A stretch of 37,236 nucleotides of DNA, from positions 1 to 37,236 of IMG/VR virus record IMGVR_UViG_3300009093_000084; one strand, written 5' to 3'. Under the pieces are notes generated by a model, which saw only the letters and a program-made list of their open reading frames with translations, was not told where the DNA came from and did no database searches. A program made the position numbers and the translations under genes. Positions 4,271 to 11,072 of the stretch are shown here, piece after piece. Positions within the stretch are counted from its first letter, which is position 1. Every line of letters starts with the position of its first letter. Source of the DNA: a virus.

Positions 4271-6358
4271 ATGGGCAAGCTCTATTCGTTCGCCGACCAC
4301 CCGGAACACAAGGCACAGCTCGGCACGTGGGCGCAGCGCTGGATCGCCAACGCGCTGCGCACGACGGCGCAGACCGAGGACGAGCGCGAGAAGATGCGCG
4401 CGGCGATGCGCGGGCTCTATGAGGCCGCGAAGCTCGAGCTCGTGCCCGAGCACCGCGGCGTGTTCGTTGCGTCGCCGATGAGTGCGGCGATCGCCGCGAG
4501 CGTGGCCGCCGGCGTCTGGTGGCTTCGCGAGCATCGCGAGAAGCACGCCGCGCTCTTCGGTCGTGAGGTGGACGAGCCGGAGCTTATGGCGGCTGTCGGT
4601 CCGGCTGTCTCAAGGGCGATGGTCGTCGGTTGCGCGCACCTTCGTGGTGAGTCGTTGCCTGCGCTGCCCTCGATGTCGGGAGATCCTGCGGACGCGGCGA
4701 CGGACGCGGCGACGGACGCGGCGACGTACGCGGCGACGAGAGCGGCGACGGACGCGGCGACGGACGCGGCGACGTACGCGGCGACGAGAGCGGCGACGGA
4801 CGCGGCGACGGACGCGGCGACGGACGCGGCGACGGACGCGGCGACGGACGCGGCGACGTCAGCGGCGACGAGAGCGGCGACGTCCGCGGCGACGTACGCG
4901 GCGACGTACGCGGCGACGGACGCGGCGACGGACGCGGCGACGGACGCGGCGACGTCAGCGGCGACGTACGCGGCGACGGAAGCGGCGACGGAAGCGGCGA
5001 CGTCAGCGGCGACGGACGCGGCGACGGACGCGGCGACGGAAGCGGCGACGTCAGCGGCGACGGACGCGGCGACGGAAGCGGCGACGGAAGCGGCGACGAG
5101 AGCGGCGACGGAAGCGGCGACGAGCGCGGCGACGGAAGCGGCGACGAGAGCGGCGACGAAAGCGGCGACGGAAGCGGCGACGTACGCGGCGACGGACGCG
5201 GCGACGTACGCGGCGACGAGCGCGGCGACGTACGCGGCGACGAGCGCGGCGACGTACGCGGCGACGAGAGCGGCGACGTCCGCGGCGACGGAAGCGGCGA
5301 CGTACGCGGCGACGGACGCGGCGACGTCAGCGGCGACGGACGCGGCGACGAGAGCGGCGACGGACGCGGCGACGTCCGCGGCGACGTACGCGGCGACGTA
5401 CGCGGCGACGGGAGCGGCGACGTCAGCGGCGACGAGAGCGGCGACGGAAGCGGCGACGTCAGCGGCGACGTACGCGGCGACGTACGCGGCGACGGAAGCG
5501 GCGACGGAAGCGGCGACGTCAGCGGCGACGGAAGCGGCGACGAGCGCGGCGACGGAAGCGGCGACGGACGCGTCCGATCTGATCGGTAGCCGGCTCGTCG
5601 CGTTTCTGATCCGCTGCACGCAGTACAGCCACGGCATGCGCAACGCCGGCAACATGTGGAGCGGCTGGGTCGCGTACCTGTCGTTCTTCCGCCACGTCGC
5701 GAAGCTGCCGCTCGACGTCTACGAGAAGTTCGCGCACTACGAGGCCGCAACCGAGCTCGCTGGCCCGCGGTACATGCACGCAAAGTTCTGGATCGCCTCG
5801 GACTTCCCGGAGACCGTCGGTCGCGACGAGCAGAATCGGCCGCACTGCGCGACCGGCCCGCAGCTCCGATGGCGCGACGGGTGGGAGCTCTTCTTCTGGC
5901 ACGGCGTCCGCGTGCCCGCGCAGCTCATCGAAGCGCCCGAGACGATCACTGTCGCGCAGATCGACGCGGAGCCGAACGCCGAAATTAGGCGCGTCATGAT
6001 CGAACGCATGGGCCTTGGCCGCTACGCCAATGAATCCGGCGCGCGCGTCGTCCACGAAGACAAAGACTCGCTCGGCTTGCCGCGCCGTCTCCTCTGGCGC
6101 GACGTGCCCGACCACGATCCCATCGTCGTCTGCGAGGTCATCAACTCGACGCCCGAGCCCGGCGCCTACGAAGGCGGCTGGGTGAACCCGACGACGGGTC
6201 GCGTGCACAAGATCTACCACCTCACCGTGCACCACGAGGCGCGGCCGCTGCTCGACGCCGACGCGCTCGGCGACGCGCAGAAGCTCACGTGCCACAACGC
6301 CATCGCGTCGACCTTCGGCCTCCGTGGTGAGGACTACCAGCCGGCGGTGGAGACATGA
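4271..6358 (+). CDS. Large DUF6745-like protein interrupted by a 73-unit AATX repeat, 695 aa
   Basis: Residues 1-140 are helical. Residues 141-432 are 73 perfect tetrapeptides X-A-A-T. Residues 433-695 form a globular domain with NMWSGWVAYLSFFRHVAKL, then DEQNRPHCATGPQLRWRDG, FFWHGVRVPAQLIE and RRVMIERMG, and an ending GLRGEDYQPAVET. The C-terminal half fits, from memory, the DUF6745 family, whose members often carry a leader and an Ala-rich variable stretch; no biochemical function is known to me. X is Asp 20, Ser 15, Tyr 14, Glu 14, Arg 8, Lys 1, Gly 1, so the stretch is acidic and could form a long single helix with X spiralling round it. A GAGGA lies five bases before the ATG. The stop overlaps a 12-codon mini-frame that leads to the next gene. 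Confidence 0.7.
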   Translation: MGKLYSFADHPEHKAQLGTWAQRWIANALRTTAQTEDEREKMRAAMRGLYEAAKLELVPEHRGVFVASPMSAAIAASVAAGVWWLREHREKHAALFGREVDEPELMAAVGPAVSRAMVVGCAHLRGESLPALPSMSGDPADAATDAATDAATYAATRAATDAATDAATYAATRAATDAATDAATDAATDAATDAATSAATRAATSAATYAATYAATDAATDAATDAATSAATYAATEAATEAATSAATDAATDAATEAATSAATDAATEAATEAATRAATEAATSAATEAATRAATKAATEAATYAATDAATYAATSAATYAATSAATYAATRAATSAATEAATYAATDAATSAATDAATRAATDAATSAATYAATYAATGAATSAATRAATEAATSAATYAATYAATEAATEAATSAATEAATSAATEAATDASDLIGSRLVAFLIRCTQYSHGMRNAGNMWSGWVAYLSFFRHVAKLPLDVYEKFAHYEAATELAGPRYMHAKFWIASDFPETVGRDEQNRPHCATGPQLRWRDGWELFFWHGVRVPAQLIEAPETITVAQIDAEPNAEIRRVMIERMGLGRYANESGARVVHEDKDSLGLPRRLLWRDVPDHDPIVVCEVINSTPEPGAYEGGWVNPTTGRVHKIYHLTVHHEARPLLDADALGDAQKLTCHNAIASTFGLRGEDYQPAVET
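4691..5566 (+). repeat. 12-bp tandem array, 73 units, NNN-GCG-GCG-ACG
   Basis: I read every unit: 876 bp, exactly 73 copies, no gaps. The nine bases GCGGCGACG are identical in all copies, while the leading triplet is one of only nine (GAC, TAC, GAA, TCA, TCC, AGC, AGA, AAA, GGA). Its third base is always C or A, its second base is never T and its first base is never C. Ser is written by both TCN (8 TCA, 3 TCC) and AGC (4). The 5' part is Asp-rich, the 3' part Ser/Glu/Tyr-rich. Silent sites are frozen while the amino-acid-changing codon varies, the reverse of ordinary protein conservation. Unit-wise block duplication is the simplest source; DNA-level selection is the alternative. Confidence 0.95.
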
Positions 6359-6389
6359 GCGCCGACGGCGCGCGCGGGAAGGAAACGAA

Positions 6390-7025
6390 ATGAAGACCGC
6401 ACCTGAAGATCGAGCGCGAACCCGTGATAGATGCGATCGCGACCTGCAACGAGGCGTGGGCCTGGTGGACTGGTCGATCGCATGGATCCGCGACCTGCTC
6501 GACGACCTCGACGAGGCGCTCGCCCAACTCGCCGCCGAACGCGAGCGCCGGCAGCGCGAAGGCGACGAGATGGACGATCTCTGGCAATCGAAGCTACACG
6601 CCGCACTCGCCGAGCGCGACGCCGAACGCAAGCTTCGGGAGGCGGAAGACGCGTTGACCCATCGTCCGTCGAGTTTGGATCTCGACCACACGGCGTGCGG
6701 GCTTCCGCTGGAGAGATTCCCGGTCGATCGGAATCTGCAACTCGGCGAAGGCGAGACGTGCCAGCGATGCACGCATGTCGTGGCAGCGGTCGCGAAGGAA
6801 CGCGAGCGCCGGGAGGCGGCGGAGCGTGCGCTAGTCGAGGTCACTGAGAAAACGCACGCGCTCTACGACTCCGCCATCGCCGCGCAGAAGCAAGCCGAGG
6901 AGCGGGCGGCGGGGTTGGAGAAGCTGTTGGATCGGGCGTACGACGCTATCAACGTGGATGCTGAGACGGTTCTTGCCGCCGACATTCGCGCCGCCCTCGA
7001 AGCCGCAAAGGAGCCGAAGCGATGA
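6390..7025 (+). CDS. Coiled-coil protein with central zinc motif, 211 aa
   Basis: ATG 6390 follows GGAA; a 12-codon coupling frame (6355-6393) bridges the gap from the previous gene. Long charged helices (LAQLAAERERRQREGDEMDD and KERERREAAERALVEV) flank a short segment with HTACG and CQRCTH, about 30 residues apart, that could bind zinc. The protein is probably an elongated dimer. It is the first of three neighbouring genes that combine a coiled coil with a small Cys/His motif. The function is unknown. Confidence 0.6.
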   Translation: MKTAPEDRARTRDRCDRDLQRGVGLVDWSIAWIRDLLDDLDEALAQLAAERERRQREGDEMDDLWQSKLHAALAERDAERKLREAEDALTHRPSSLDLDHTACGLPLERFPVDRNLQLGEGETCQRCTHVVAAVAKERERREAAERALVEVTEKTHALYDSAIAAQKQAEERAAGLEKLLDRAYDAINVDAETVLAADIRAALEAAKEPKR

Positions 7026-7678
7026 GCACGATCGAGGAACGCGTACGCATCGCATTCGAGCAAGTCGATCGTACCGGGGAACCGGCCGAAGTGCTCGGCG
7101 ACGACGGTAAGCGGGTGATGCTCATCGTGAAGCCGAGCGATCGACGGCCGATGCCTGGCGAGCTGGAAGAGCAACTCGCCGCCCGAGACGCCGAGCTGGC
7201 CACGGCGCTCGAGGAAGTCGAGGGGTTGCGGGAGAACCTGCACGAAGCGCTCGGCTATATGTCCGACTACTTCCGCCGCAAACACTTTGCAAAGTATCTG
7301 GACGGCAACGGAGAGCTGCTCGCGACCCTCGCCGCCTCGCGCGAGCCGGAGCCCGCGGGTGCAGATGCCGCCGACGAACTGACGCGCGAGGCGCAAGCGC
7401 GCGGGGAATACGACATGCCCGCATCGTCTCGCCGGGCGGACGCTCCGCAAGAGCCCGGCGCTTCTCACGATGCGACGCCCGAATGCGCGCACGGAGTATC
7501 GCGAGAGTACAACTGCCTCTTGTGCATCGCGGAAGAGCACGGCCACGCCGCCGCCGTGAAGGCCATCGCTGAGTGGATCCGAAATCCGCATGAGGGTGCC
7601 GAAAACCACTGGACGCCTAGTTGGGTTGCTGACGCCATCGAACGCGGCGAGCCGTTCCGGCCGCGGGCGGGGAAGTGA
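7022..7678 (+). CDS. Coiled-coil protein with C-terminal Cys/His cluster, 218 aa
   Basis: Overlaps the previous stop (ATGA). The N-terminal ~45 residues look globular (RVRIAFEQVDRTGEPAEVLG, then KRVMLIVKP), followed by a heptad-like helix (EEQLAARDAELATALEEVEG), a disordered Pro/Ala-rich linker, and a small cluster ECAHG...CLLC..EH that could bind zinc. The end (ENHWTPSWVADAIERGE) is a Trp-containing helix. No enzymatic motif is seen. The repeated theme with the two adjacent genes suggests related roles or common descent. Confidence 0.6.
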   Translation: MSTIEERVRIAFEQVDRTGEPAEVLGDDGKRVMLIVKPSDRRPMPGELEEQLAARDAELATALEEVEGLRENLHEALGYMSDYFRRKHFAKYLDGNGELLATLAASREPEPAGADAADELTREAQARGEYDMPASSRRADAPQEPGASHDATPECAHGVSREYNCLLCIAEEHGHAAAVKAIAEWIRNPHEGAENHWTPSWVADAIERGEPFRPRAGK

Positions 7679-7682
7679 AGCG

Positions 7683-8012
7683 ATGACGGAGATTGTATGG
7701 CCGTGCGGCGGCCACGAATACGATGATGTCGGGGTCGTGTGTGGCGCCTGTCACGATGCCGAGGTGTCGAGGCTCAAGGCCCAGCTCGCGAGCATGACGA
7801 AGCGCGCGGAGGAGGCGGAGAAGACATGCGACGACTACATGATCGACATCGAAGCGCTGGGCCGCAAAGGCGACGCCGCCGAGGTCAAGCTCGCGATGGC
7901 GGTTCAGGGGTTGCAGCGCGTAACGCGCTCCGACTACTTCCACGCTCAGCGCGCGATTGCTGAGGACACCCTCCGCGCTCTCGGCGTCGAGCCGGGGGAG
8001 GTGGGGCGGTGA
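7683..8012 (+). CDS. Short zinc-motif/coiled-coil protein, 109 aa
   Basis: I chose ATG 7683, four bases after the previous stop; an in-frame upstream extension would overlap the earlier gene by about 90 bp without a better ribosome site. The N-terminus has WPCGGHE...VVCGACHDAE, a CxxxH/CxxC set suited to zinc, followed by a long charged helix (VSRLKAQLASMTKRAEEAEK). It is a compact version of the preceding two genes. The stop overlaps the next GTG. Confidence 0.6.
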   Translation: MTEIVWPCGGHEYDDVGVVCGACHDAEVSRLKAQLASMTKRAEEAEKTCDDYMIDIEALGRKGDAAEVKLAMAVQGLQRVTRSDYFHAQRAIAEDTLRALGVEPGEVGR

Positions 8013-8218
8013 AAACCCGTCGCGTCTGGCTTCTCGAACTGCGTCACAACGGCGTCCGTCAGGGTGACGGAGAATTCTGGCCCACGCGCCAATCGTGCAT
8101 CGAGCAATTCGCCACGCTGGCCACGCTGGCGGACGGGCGCACCGATTCGGAATGGGAGGCGCGCATCACCTCGTGGCGCATTCCGAATCCGAAGGACGGA
8201 TGGCGGACTCTCACATGA
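8009..8218 (+). CDS. Hypothetical protein, 69 aa
   Basis: GTG start at 8009 overlaps the previous stop (GTGA) and sits behind GGGGGAGG, a strong ribosome site. The sequence (RRVWLLELRHNGVRQGDGEF ... SEWEARITSWRIPNP) suggests a small alpha/beta fold. No motif allows a family call. Ends in an ATGA overlap. Confidence 0.55.
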   Translation: MKTRRVWLLELRHNGVRQGDGEFWPTRQSCIEQFATLATLADGRTDSEWEARITSWRIPNPKDGWRTLT

Positions 8219-8415
8219 CCACCGCCACAAATCACAACGCCGCGCGCGCCGCGCTATACGTCGCCCAGGCCGCGACGATGGCCGCTTTTCGCGAGGTCAC
8301 TCGCCATGCGGACGACAGCAACACGCTGAGCTTTGCCGAGCGCGAGTTGCTCGGCGAGAAGATGCGCGAGATCGAAGGGCTGTTCTCCGACGTCGAGCGC
8401 TTGGTGCGACGATGA
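8215..8415 (+). CDS. Hypothetical helical protein, 66 aa
   Basis: ATG 8215 overlaps the previous TGA, and the end overlaps the next ATG. Ala-rich helix at the start (AARAALYVAQAATMAAF), then SFAERELLGEKMREIEGLFS, a charged helix. Possibly a small helical bundle that binds a partner; nothing more specific can be supported. Confidence 0.55.
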   Translation: MTTATNHNAARAALYVAQAATMAAFREVTRHADDSNTLSFAERELLGEKMREIEGLFSDVERLVRR

Positions 8416-8933
8416 GCGTTGCGGATCGCTTCGACCTCCGCGTAGCCGGCGACGATCGCTCGTGGGCGTGGTTCTCTCGCGACGGTGCATACCGCTACGC
8501 GCTCGGTCGCCAGTGGCATCCGACGTATTCGCCTCTTACGGTCTGCATGCTCAACCCGTCGACCGCCGACGAGCGCGTGGTCGATCCGACCGTGCGCAAG
8601 TTGCTCCACTTCGCGCAGCGCGACGGCCACGGCGGGCTGGTCGTCGTGAACCTCTTCGCGCTCCGCTCAGCCGACCCGTCGTACCTAGCCGATTGGATCG
8701 CGGAGGGCCGAGACCCGGTCGGACCGGCGAACGATGTCGCGATCGACAATCTGCTTTCGCGAGCTACGCCGGTCGCCGCGTGGGGCGCGTTCTCGCAGAA
8801 GTTCATCCGCGAGCGTGTCGCGACGGTGCGCGCGATGCGGCCGAGCTGGCAGTGCTTCGGCGCGACGAAGGACGGCCATCCGAAACACCCGTGCTACCTC
8901 GCGAACGCGACGCGCGCTGAGGCGTGGCGATGA
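8412..8933 (+). CDS. DUF1643 family protein, 173 aa
   Basis: Shows the DUF1643 signature in order: RYALGRQWH early, then CMLNPSTADERVVDPTVRK, VVVNLFALRSADPSYL, DPVGPANDVAID, VAAWGAF and a closing CFGATKDGHPKHPCYL. The family is common in phages and bacterial defence or mobile regions; I know of no firm biochemical role, though the conserved Asn/Asp/Trp-Gly/His pattern suggests an enzyme or nucleotide-binding fold. Length (173) is typical. Start and stop both overlap neighbours by four bases. Confidence 0.8.
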   Translation: MSVADRFDLRVAGDDRSWAWFSRDGAYRYALGRQWHPTYSPLTVCMLNPSTADERVVDPTVRKLLHFAQRDGHGGLVVVNLFALRSADPSYLADWIAEGRDPVGPANDVAIDNLLSRATPVAAWGAFSQKFIRERVATVRAMRPSWQCFGATKDGHPKHPCYLANATRAEAWR

Positions 8934-9280
8934 CCGCCGCCGCTCCGGCCCTCTTGCCCGACGTGCTGACCGCGCAGCACATCGCCGACCGCGAGCACAT
9001 CCCGCTGAGCACGGCCTACGAGCTGATGCACCGGATGATCCACTACTACGTCGGGCGCCAGCTCCGCGTCACTCGACATGCGTACGAGACTTGGCTACGA
9101 CGGCAGGAGTGCGCGCCCTTGCCGCCCCGAAGCTCTACCAGCGTGCGCCGGGCGGGTTCTGGCAGTGCTATTGGCGCGGCGAACGATGGAGCACCGGCGA
9201 AACGGACAAGGCGAAAGCCGCTGCGAAAGTCCGGCAGCACTACGATCCACGTCACACGACCGCGCGCGAAAAAACGATAG
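8930..9280 (+). CDS. Excisionase-like helix-turn-helix protein (Xis candidate)
   Basis: Residues ~13-58 match the MerR/excisionase-type winged helix: LTAQHIADREHIPLSTAYEL, a turn, then a wing (GRQLRVTRHAYETWL). Directional recombination for the neighbouring integrase is the likely role. ATG 8930 overlaps the DUF1643 stop. After residue ~60 the frame runs on through 172 bp of the integrase gene, adding a basic Ser/Arg/Lys-rich tail that ends KKR. The tail may be tolerated overlap, or may help DNA binding. A run of six A (9269-9274) lies just before the stop. Confidence 0.65.
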   Translation: MTAAAPALLPDVLTAQHIADREHIPLSTAYELMHRMIHYYVGRQLRVTRHAYETWLRRQECAPLPPRSSTSVRRAGSGSAIGAANDGAPAKRTRRKPLRKSGSTTIHVTRPRAKKR

Positions 9281-10179
9281 AAGACGCGATCGCGCTCGTG
9301 TACGAAGCTCTCGTGCGTCGTGGACGCACCGCCGCGACGAAGGAAAACGCCGCCGGCAAGCTCGGGCACTTCGCGCGCATCTGGGAGGGCCGCAGCCTCG
9401 CGACGATCGACTACCCCGCCGTCGCCGACTACGTGACGCAGCGGACGAGCGAGGGCGTCAAGCGGATCACAATCAGCCACGAGCTCGGCTACCTACGCCA
9501 AGCGTGGAAGCTCGCGCGCGCGAACGGATGGGTCACGAAGGCGTGGGATGAGCTGATGCCGGAAAGGTTCGATACGGGGCATCGGCCCCGCACGCGATGG
9601 CTCACGAAGCAAGAACTCTCCGCGGTGCTCGGATCGCTGCCGCCCGATCGCGCCGCGTGGGTCGCGTGGATCGTCGCGACGGGCTCCGACGTGTCCGATG
9701 TCGAGCGCGCGAAGGCCGGCGACGTCGACTGGAAGCGCGGCCTCGTGCGCGTGCGCGGCACGAAGACGGTCTTTCGTGACCGGCTCGTGCCCATCACGCC
9801 GCTGACGCGACCGCTGCTCAAGCTGGCGACCGAGCACGGCCCGCCGTTCGTCGACGTGTGGAATACGCCGACGAGCGCCAACATCGTGCTCCGTAAGCTC
9901 GCCGCTCGCATCGGCATCCCGCACTTCAGCCCGAAGGACCTCCGGCGTACGTGGGCGACGTGGCACCGGCACGCGGGCGTCGACCTCGACCTCCTCGGCC
10001 GCGGCCTCGGTCACGCGGACGGCTCGCCGCTGGCCGCGACGACGTACGGGGCCGGGGAGGACGACGAGCTGGCCCGGCTTGTGCGGATGCAGGTCCGACG
10101 GAGTGCGAATGGTGTGCGAATGGCGCGGAATCGGAGGGGGTCAACCGGAACAACTGGAATCGGGACCCGCAGAAAATAG
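9109..10179 (+). CDS. int: Tyrosine recombinase (phage integrase), atypical catalytic set
   Basis: About 356 aa from GTG 9109 (a TTG at 9091 is the alternative). There is an arm-binding-like N-terminus (LYQRAPGGFWQCYWRGERWS), a core-binding helical domain, and a catalytic domain. Expected residues: TG-S-D-V-S-D-V occupies the box I slot, so the first Arg is Asp194; the beta-strand Lys is in RGTKTV; box II reads PKDLRRT, with Lys276 where His is usual and Arg279 kept; LGH His302 and TTY Tyr313 are present. The missing first Arg may be a family trait or a sign of decay. The stop TAG sits against the tRNA-Arg sequence at 10180, the usual int-attP arrangement for integration into the 3' end of a tRNA gene. 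Confidence 0.85.
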   Translation: MRALAAPKLYQRAPGGFWQCYWRGERWSTGETDKAKAAAKVRQHYDPRHTTAREKTIEDAIALVYEALVRRGRTAATKENAAGKLGHFARIWEGRSLATIDYPAVADYVTQRTSEGVKRITISHELGYLRQAWKLARANGWVTKAWDELMPERFDTGHRPRTRWLTKQELSAVLGSLPPDRAAWVAWIVATGSDVSDVERAKAGDVDWKRGLVRVRGTKTVFRDRLVPITPLTRPLLKLATEHGPPFVDVWNTPTSANIVLRKLAARIGIPHFSPKDLRRTWATWHRHAGVDLDLLGRGLGHADGSPLAATTYGAGEDDELARLVRMQVRRSANGVRMARNRRGSTGTTGIGTRRK

Positions 10180-10231
10180 CGCCCCCGGCAAGAATCGGAC
10201 TTGCGACCTTCGGTTTAGGAAACCGCTAACC
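10180..10231 (-). other. attP: attP core: 3' half of tRNA-Arg(CCU)
   Basis: Read on the minus strand this gives, in order: an anticodon arm with loop TTCCTAA (anticodon CCT, decoding AGG), a 5-base variable loop, a T-arm with stem GCAAG/CTTGC and loop TCCGATT, the acceptor 3' strand CGGGGGC and discriminator G. No 5' half (acceptor 5' strand or full D-arm) is present, so it is not a working tRNA gene. Phage attP cores commonly match the anticodon-to-3' end part of a host tRNA so that the gene is rebuilt on integration. The integrase reading frame ends at the first base. The host attachment site should be tRNA-Arg(CCU). Confidence 0.85.
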
Positions 10232-10237
10232 TATCGC

Positions 10238-10263
10238 AAAAACACGGCGTTTTCGTGGCCGTG
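10238..10263 (-). terminator. Intrinsic terminator of the minus-strand late arm
   Basis: On the minus strand the sequence is CACGGC, a 9-base loop, GCCGTG, then TTTTT (10242-10238): a perfect 6-bp GC-rich stem followed directly by five T. It lies 136 bp past the GH25 lysozyme stop, between that gene and attP, so it would stop late transcription before it enters the attachment site and antisense integrase sequence. On the plus strand the hairpin is not followed by T residues. Confidence 0.8.
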
Positions 10264-10398
10264 CGCGGATGTGTGAAAATCGTCCGCCCCATGTCGATTT
10301 CTTGTCGCTATCACTTGCGCGGCGCTGGCTCGCGGCGAGAGGCGTGGTAGTGGAGTGGTGGATAAGATAGACGCGGAGCCCGGCGTGGGGAGCCCGGT
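10264..10398. other. Non-coding spacer between lysozyme and terminator
   Basis: Together with attP and the terminator this forms a gap of about 220 bp between the convergent integrase and lysozyme genes. It holds no open frame with a ribosome binding site. A short repeat of GGAGCCCGG / GGAGCCCGG (about 10375-10400) is visible near the lysozyme stop. I see no promoter. Confidence 0.4.
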
Positions 10399-10986
10399 CT
10401 AAACTCTCAACGCCCCAACGTCCGGCGCGTCCACGCTGTCCACGTCCCATAGCCCGACTTGGTGCGGCAGAGCCACGTTGCCGCGCTCCTGCCACGCGAT
10501 CGAGAGAGGCGGGCGGGTTCCGCCGAATTGGGCCGCCCACCAATCCCATCCGAGCGGTCCACCTATCTCCGGCTTGAGCACCAACATGGTGCGCCAGTAG
10601 CTCGTGCTCGCGTAGATGATCGGCTCGAGCCCGGTCGCGGCTTTCACGCGCTCGCACCAGTCGTCGGCCCAGGATGCGGCGTTGGTGGGCACATGCCCAT
10701 CGCTCAGCGTCTCCATGTCGATGACGGGCCGCAGCTCGATCAGGTGAGCGTGTGCCAGGAACGCGGCCACGAGCGTCGCGCAGTCCTGCGACGGGTGGCC
10801 GAACTGGTAGGAGCCAATGGGGACGCCGGCCGCCCGAGCGTTGAGCACATGCACCGCGTGGAGCGGGTCGAGTGTCGTACCCTCGCAGCATCGCGCGTAC
10901 GCAAAGCTACCGTAGCCGTCACGGACGAGCGCGGACCAATCTACGTGAGGCTGGTACTGGCTGACGTCGACTCCGTAGAGGGTCAT
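10399..10986 (-). CDS. GH25 lysozyme (endolysin), 195 aa
   Basis: Glycoside hydrolase family 25 muramidase, cleaving peptidoglycan at the end of infection. The signature is complete: YGVDVSQYQPHVDW at the start, SFAYARCCEG, IGSYQFGHP, then RPVIDMET containing the D-x-E pair (Asp90, Glu92), IIYASTSYWRTM, and a closing GLWDVDSVDAP. There is no signal peptide or wall-binding repeat, so release depends on the holin-like proteins encoded just upstream. The ATG at 10986 overlaps the stop of a 29-aa membrane peptide (ATGA), which fixes the start although no strong ribosome site is present. Confidence 0.9.
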   Translation of the reverse strand: MTLYGVDVSQYQPHVDWSALVRDGYGSFAYARCCEGTTLDPLHAVHVLNARAAGVPIGSYQFGHPSQDCATLVAAFLAHAHLIELRPVIDMETLSDGHVPTNAASWADDWCERVKAATGLEPIIYASTSYWRTMLVLKPEIGGPLGWDWWAAQFGGTRPPLSIAWQERGNVALPHQVGLWDVDSVDAPDVGALRV

Positions 10987-11072
10987 CGGATGAAGGCCAA
11001 GGGCAACGTGACGGCGATGCCGAGGGCGAAGCCCAGGCACGCCCAGCGGATGCGGACTTCCCAGAGGGTCAC
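10983..11072 (-). CDS. 29-aa single-pass membrane peptide in the lysis cassette
   Basis: GTG start at 11072 overlaps the preceding TGA, and the stop overlaps the lysozyme ATG. The peptide MTLWEVRIRW is followed by ACLGFALGIAVTLPLAFIR: a short charged N-terminus and one membrane segment of about 18 residues. Tight coupling on both sides and position directly before the endolysin suggest a role in lysis timing, such as a pinholin or antiholin helper, or a translational coupler. The function is inferred from position only. Confidence 0.55.
   Translation of the reverse strand: MTLWEVRIRWACLGFALGIAVTLPLAFIR

Noticed and set aside
4691-5566. Diversity-generating retroelement target
   Set aside because: No reverse transcriptase, accessory protein or template repeat is present, and variation is confined to whole triplets in a tandem array.
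4691-5566. Antifreeze (type I) protein
   Set aside because: Period is 4 with a varying polar residue, not the 11-residue Thr spacing; the surrounding domains and phage context do not fit.
4417-5783. Long open frames in other phases across the 12-bp array (SPLPSP-, RRRTRRR- and VAASVAA-type)
   Set aside because: They are open only because the repeat unit contains no stop in several phases; the flanks lack gene-like sequence, while the annotated frame has conserved domains on both sides.
7617-7943. Minus-strand frames inside the plus-strand arm
   Set aside because: Shadows of the GC-rich coding frames, with no ribosome sites or recognisable domains.
9269-9274. Programmed -1 frameshift (A6 run) fusing the Xis-like protein to the integrase
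   Set aside because: The zero-frame codons (AAA AAA) do not place the run as a classical X-XXY-YYZ heptamer, and a fusion would skip the integrase N-terminal domain, which is intact in its own frame.
10180-10231. A functional phage tRNA gene
   Set aside because: Only the 3' half is present; the 5' acceptor strand and a complete D-arm are missing.
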